Source of the DNA: Streptomyces termitum
GTDB lineage: Bacteria; Actinomycetota; Actinomycetes; Streptomycetales; Streptomycetaceae
Assembly: GCF_014650175.1 (NCBI RefSeq)
Contig: NZ_BMUL01000024.1
Location: forward strand, 1 to 64,000
Reading direction: 5' to 3'
DNA length: 64,000 bases
This document shows positions 61,849-64,000 of this stretch, piece by piece. A model generated the notes under the pieces. The model searched no databases. It saw only the letters and a list, made by a program, of their open reading frames with translations, and had not been told where the DNA came from. Made by a program: the position numbers and the translations under genes. Every line of letters starts with the position of its first letter. Positions within the stretch are counted from its first letter, which is position 1.

Positions 61849-63270
61849 TCATGCCCTCAGATGATCGGTTCCCGCCGTGGGATCGGCCAGCCGGTGCAGC
61901 CGCCTCGGCACGTCGAACCCCACCAGCACGACCACCACCAGGCTCAGACCGGACGTCAGCACCGCCAGCGCCGTCCCCAGCGCCATGCCCTCGGCCAGCC
62001 GCGCCCCGAGCACCGGGGCCACCGCACCGCCCAGCGCCCCCACGTTGTACGTGAACCCCAGCCCGGCCGCCCGCCGTTCCGCCGGGAAGTGCCCGCCGAT
62101 CCAGCGCGGCAGCAGCCCGGAGACCCCGAAACCCAGCGCCTGGAGCGCGAACAGCAGCACGCCGAGCAGCGGCAGGTCGTCGCCGACCGCGAACACCGGG
62201 AACACGAACACCAGCGAGGCGGTCAGCGTCCACGCGTACGCCCGCGAGGGACCGAACCGGTCCCCCGTGAACCCCGACAGCCAGCAGCCCGCCATCGTCC
62301 CGAACCCCGCGAAGTACAGCACCCGCGCCACTTCCTGCGGCGCGTACCCCAGCTCGGTCTTCAGGTACGTCGGCAGCAGCGCCTGGATCGGCCAGCTGTA
62401 CAGGAACGCCGCGAACACCGTCCCGATCAGCGCCAGGTACAGCACCCGGCCCCGCCGCCCGCCCAGCTGCGCGGCGAACACCGCCATCACCGCTCCGGCC
62501 GTGACCGACAGCACCGCAGTCCAGCCCCCCGCGAGGCCGGCGAACACCGCGAACAGCGCGCCCAGCGCCACCGCCGCGAGGAGCACGTTCACCACCGCCC
62601 GGCGCCGGTCCGCGAACAGCGGCCGGAAGGGGCTCGGCCTGGTCGCCGTCTCCGCGACCGCCTCCTCCCAGTCCGCCGCCTCCGGCAGCGCCCGCCGCAC
62701 CCACAGCGCCACCACCACCGGCAGCACGCCGAGGTAGAACATCCAGCGCCAGCCGTGCGCCGGCACCACGACGCTGTACGCCTCCGCCGCCAGCACCGTG
62801 CCCATCGAGTAGCCCGAGATCAGGAAGCCGCTCGCCCGGCCGCGCAGCCGCGCGGGCCAGCTCTCCATCACGTACGTCGCGCTCGCGCTGTACTCCCCGG
62901 CCATGCCGAGCCCGATCACCAGCCGCGCCGCGAACAGGCTCCCGTAGCTCCATGCGAAACCGCAGGCCAGGGTTCCCAGCGAGAACAGCCAGATGCTCAG
63001 CACCATCGCCGTCCGGCGGCCGTACCGGTCACCGATCGCACCCAGGACGGCGCCGCCCAGCCACCGGGTGACGAAGGCGGCCGAGACCAGGCCGGCCGCC
63101 TCCACGGGGTCGAGGCCGAACTCCTCGCTCACCTCGGTGAGCACCAGGGTGATCAGGACGAAGTCGAAGCCGTCGAGGAGATAGCCGATCCAGGCACCCG
63201 CGAACGCCTTCCAGCGGGTCCGCCCGATCTGCCGGTACCAGGGGCGCGGGTCGCGCGGGTCGTCGGTCAC
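61849..63270 (-). CDS. MFS sialic acid transporter (NanT-like, sialate:H+ symporter)
   Basis: A 473-residue MFS carrier with twelve predicted membrane spans. The MFS signature is GDRYGRRTAM near residue 80 and the N-terminal domain starts WYRQIGRTRWKAFAGAWIGYLLDGFDF, typical of the sialate:H+ symport family. GLGMAGEYSASATYVMESWP near 125 is another family landmark. An extended centre near 235-310 adds two extra spans, as in NanT. The start is GTG 63270 with a weak ribosome site. It follows nanE on the same strand (about 90 bp gap) and precedes the sialidase, so released sialic acid can be imported and catabolised. Confidence 0.88.
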   Translation of the reverse strand: MTDDPRDPRPWYRQIGRTRWKAFAGAWIGYLLDGFDFVLITLVLTEVSEEFGLDPVEAAGLVSAAFVTRWLGGAVLGAIGDRYGRRTAMVLSIWLFSLGTLACGFAWSYGSLFAARLVIGLGMAGEYSASATYVMESWPARLRGRASGFLISGYSMGTVLAAEAYSVVVPAHGWRWMFYLGVLPVVVALWVRRALPEAADWEEAVAETATRPSPFRPLFADRRRAVVNVLLAAVALGALFAVFAGLAGGWTAVLSVTAGAVMAVFAAQLGGRRGRVLYLALIGTVFAAFLYSWPIQALLPTYLKTELGYAPQEVARVLYFAGFGTMAGCWLSGFTGDRFGPSRAYAWTLTASLVFVFPVFAVGDDLPLLGVLLFALQALGFGVSGLLPRWIGGHFPAERRAAGLGFTYNVGALGGAVAPVLGARLAEGMALGTALAVLTSGLSLVVVVLVGFDVPRRLHRLADPTAGTDHLRA

Positions 63271-63362
63271 GGGGACAGCATGAGGGGCGCGGCCCCCTCC
63301 GCCCGGGAGGGCCGCGCCCATGGCGTCGCCGGAGGCACCAGACCGTGCCCCGGGCGACGGGT

Positions 63363-64000
63363 TCAGACCCGGCCGCTCGCCACGGCGGCCGCGAACCACC
63401 CGGTCAGGGTGGTGGGATGGGTGATCGCCGTGCCGACGACCACCGCGTGCGCCCCGCGCTCCAGCGCCTCGGCGGCCTGGGCGGGGGTGTGGATCCGGCC
63501 CTCGGCGACCACCGGCACGTCGAGCGTCCCGGCGAGCCGTGCCACCAGGTCGAGGTCGGGGCCGGCCGCCTTGCGGTCGTACGTGGCGGGGGTGTAGCCG
63601 GAGAGCGTGGTGCCCACCAGATGGGCGCCGAGCGCGGCGGCCCGCACCCCTTCCTCGTACGTGGACACGTCGGCCATCACCAGGCCGCCGGCCGCGCGGA
63701 CCGCGTCGATCGACGCGGCCAGGGGGCGGCCGTCGGGGCGGGGCCGATCGGTGGCGTCCAGGGCGACGACGTCCGCCCCGGCGTCGAGGACGGCGAGGGC
63801 GTGCCGGGCCGTCGGGGTGATGTACACGCCCTCCGCCCCGTCCTTCCACAGCCCGATCAGCGGCAGGTCGAGGGCGCCGCGGACGGCCCGGAGGTCGTCC
63901 AGCCCCTGGGCGCGGATGCCGGCCGCGCCGCCGTCGCGGGCGGCCAGGGCCACCCGGCGCATGGTGTCGGGGTCGCGCATCGGCTCGCCCGGGTACGCCT
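63363..64000 (-). CDS. nanE: N-acylmannosamine-6-phosphate 2-epimerase (NanE), 5' end outside window
   Basis: The last 212 or so codons of a TIM-barrel epimerase that converts ManNAc-6-P to GlcNAc-6-P in sialic acid breakdown. Landmarks are AYPGEPMRDP at the edge, GAAGIRAQGLDDLRAV, LPLIGLWKDG (catalytic Lys), GADVVALDATDRPRPDG, VMADVSTYEEG, VGTTLSGYTP, VVAEGRIHTPAQAAEAL and AHAVVVGTAITHP. All are intact. The reading frame stays open to the right edge, so the true start lies beyond 64000. It is upstream of the NanT-like gene in the same direction. Confidence 0.95.
   Translation of the reverse strand, partial: AYPGEPMRDPDTMRRVALAARDGGAAGIRAQGLDDLRAVRGALDLPLIGLWKDGAEGVYITPTARHALAVLDAGADVVALDATDRPRPDGRPLAASIDAVRAAGGLVMADVSTYEEGVRAAALGAHLVGTTLSGYTPATYDRKAAGPDLDLVARLAGTLDVPVVAEGRIHTPAQAAEALERGAHAVVVGTAITHPTTLTGWFAAAVASGRV

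Overview
The window is very GC-rich actinomycete DNA, almost certainly Streptomyces. Coding stretches have near-total G/C at third codon positions, starts are often GTG or TTG, the iron boxes are of the DmdR/DtxR type, and most families are typical of the genus. All names below come from reading motifs by eye; no database was searched.

Region 1 (about 0.4-28.8 kb) is a complete hydroxamate peptide siderophore locus. A leftward operon (5255 to 390) encodes two FecCD permeases, a FecE-type ATPase, an amidohydrolase and a 76-residue protein. A rightward pair (5513-9174) is a heterodimeric ABC exporter. A second leftward operon (26373 to 9276) encodes ornithine N5-monooxygenase, a siderophore-binding lipoprotein, a 4745-residue NRPS (C-A-T repeated four times, then a terminal C domain) and an MbtH protein. 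Rightward from 26629 lies a hydroxyornithine formyltransferase. Next to it is an unusual MarR-type regulator that carries a second copy of the formyltransferase C-terminal domain and one TTA codon. Four iron boxes sit at the promoters. The NRPS codes read x - Ser - N5-hydroxyornithine - x, where the two x domains are paralogous, so a coelichelin or foroxymithine-like tetrapeptide is expected.

Region 2 (about 28.8-40.3 kb) is a graveyard around a few intact genes. It holds a methyltransferase fragment, two small Cys-rich ORFs and two decayed tyrosine recombinases, one disrupted by an 8-bp repeat expansion. Intact genes follow: a secreted tripeptidyl aminopeptidase, a DUF4190 protein, a NarL-type two-component system and a FetB-like permease. 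Among them are shreds of DUF721, threonine dehydratase, F420-dependent monooxygenase, PAP2 phosphatase, M48/M56 peptidase, EfeO and EfeU.

Region 3 (40.4-42.6 kb) is a coupled pair. One gene encodes an HTH protein with a palm resembling protein-primed family B DNA polymerases, the other a small HTH protein. It may be a telomere or plasmid-end replication module.

Region 4 (43-59.6 kb) is chromosomal-arm style: ankyrin/HEAT and SMI1 proteins, a frameshifted inositol monophosphatase beside a truncated LysR gene, ArsR and AraC regulators, two B-lectin proteins, a CASTOR/POLLUX-like channel protein, a GlsB/YeaQ membrane protein and an ABC ATPase. Two near-identical palindromes (TTCTACA-N4-TGTAGAA) suggest a small shared regulon. 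Region 5 (59.6-64 kb) is a sialic-acid locus of secreted sialidase, NanT-like transporter and NanE, the last cut by the window edge.
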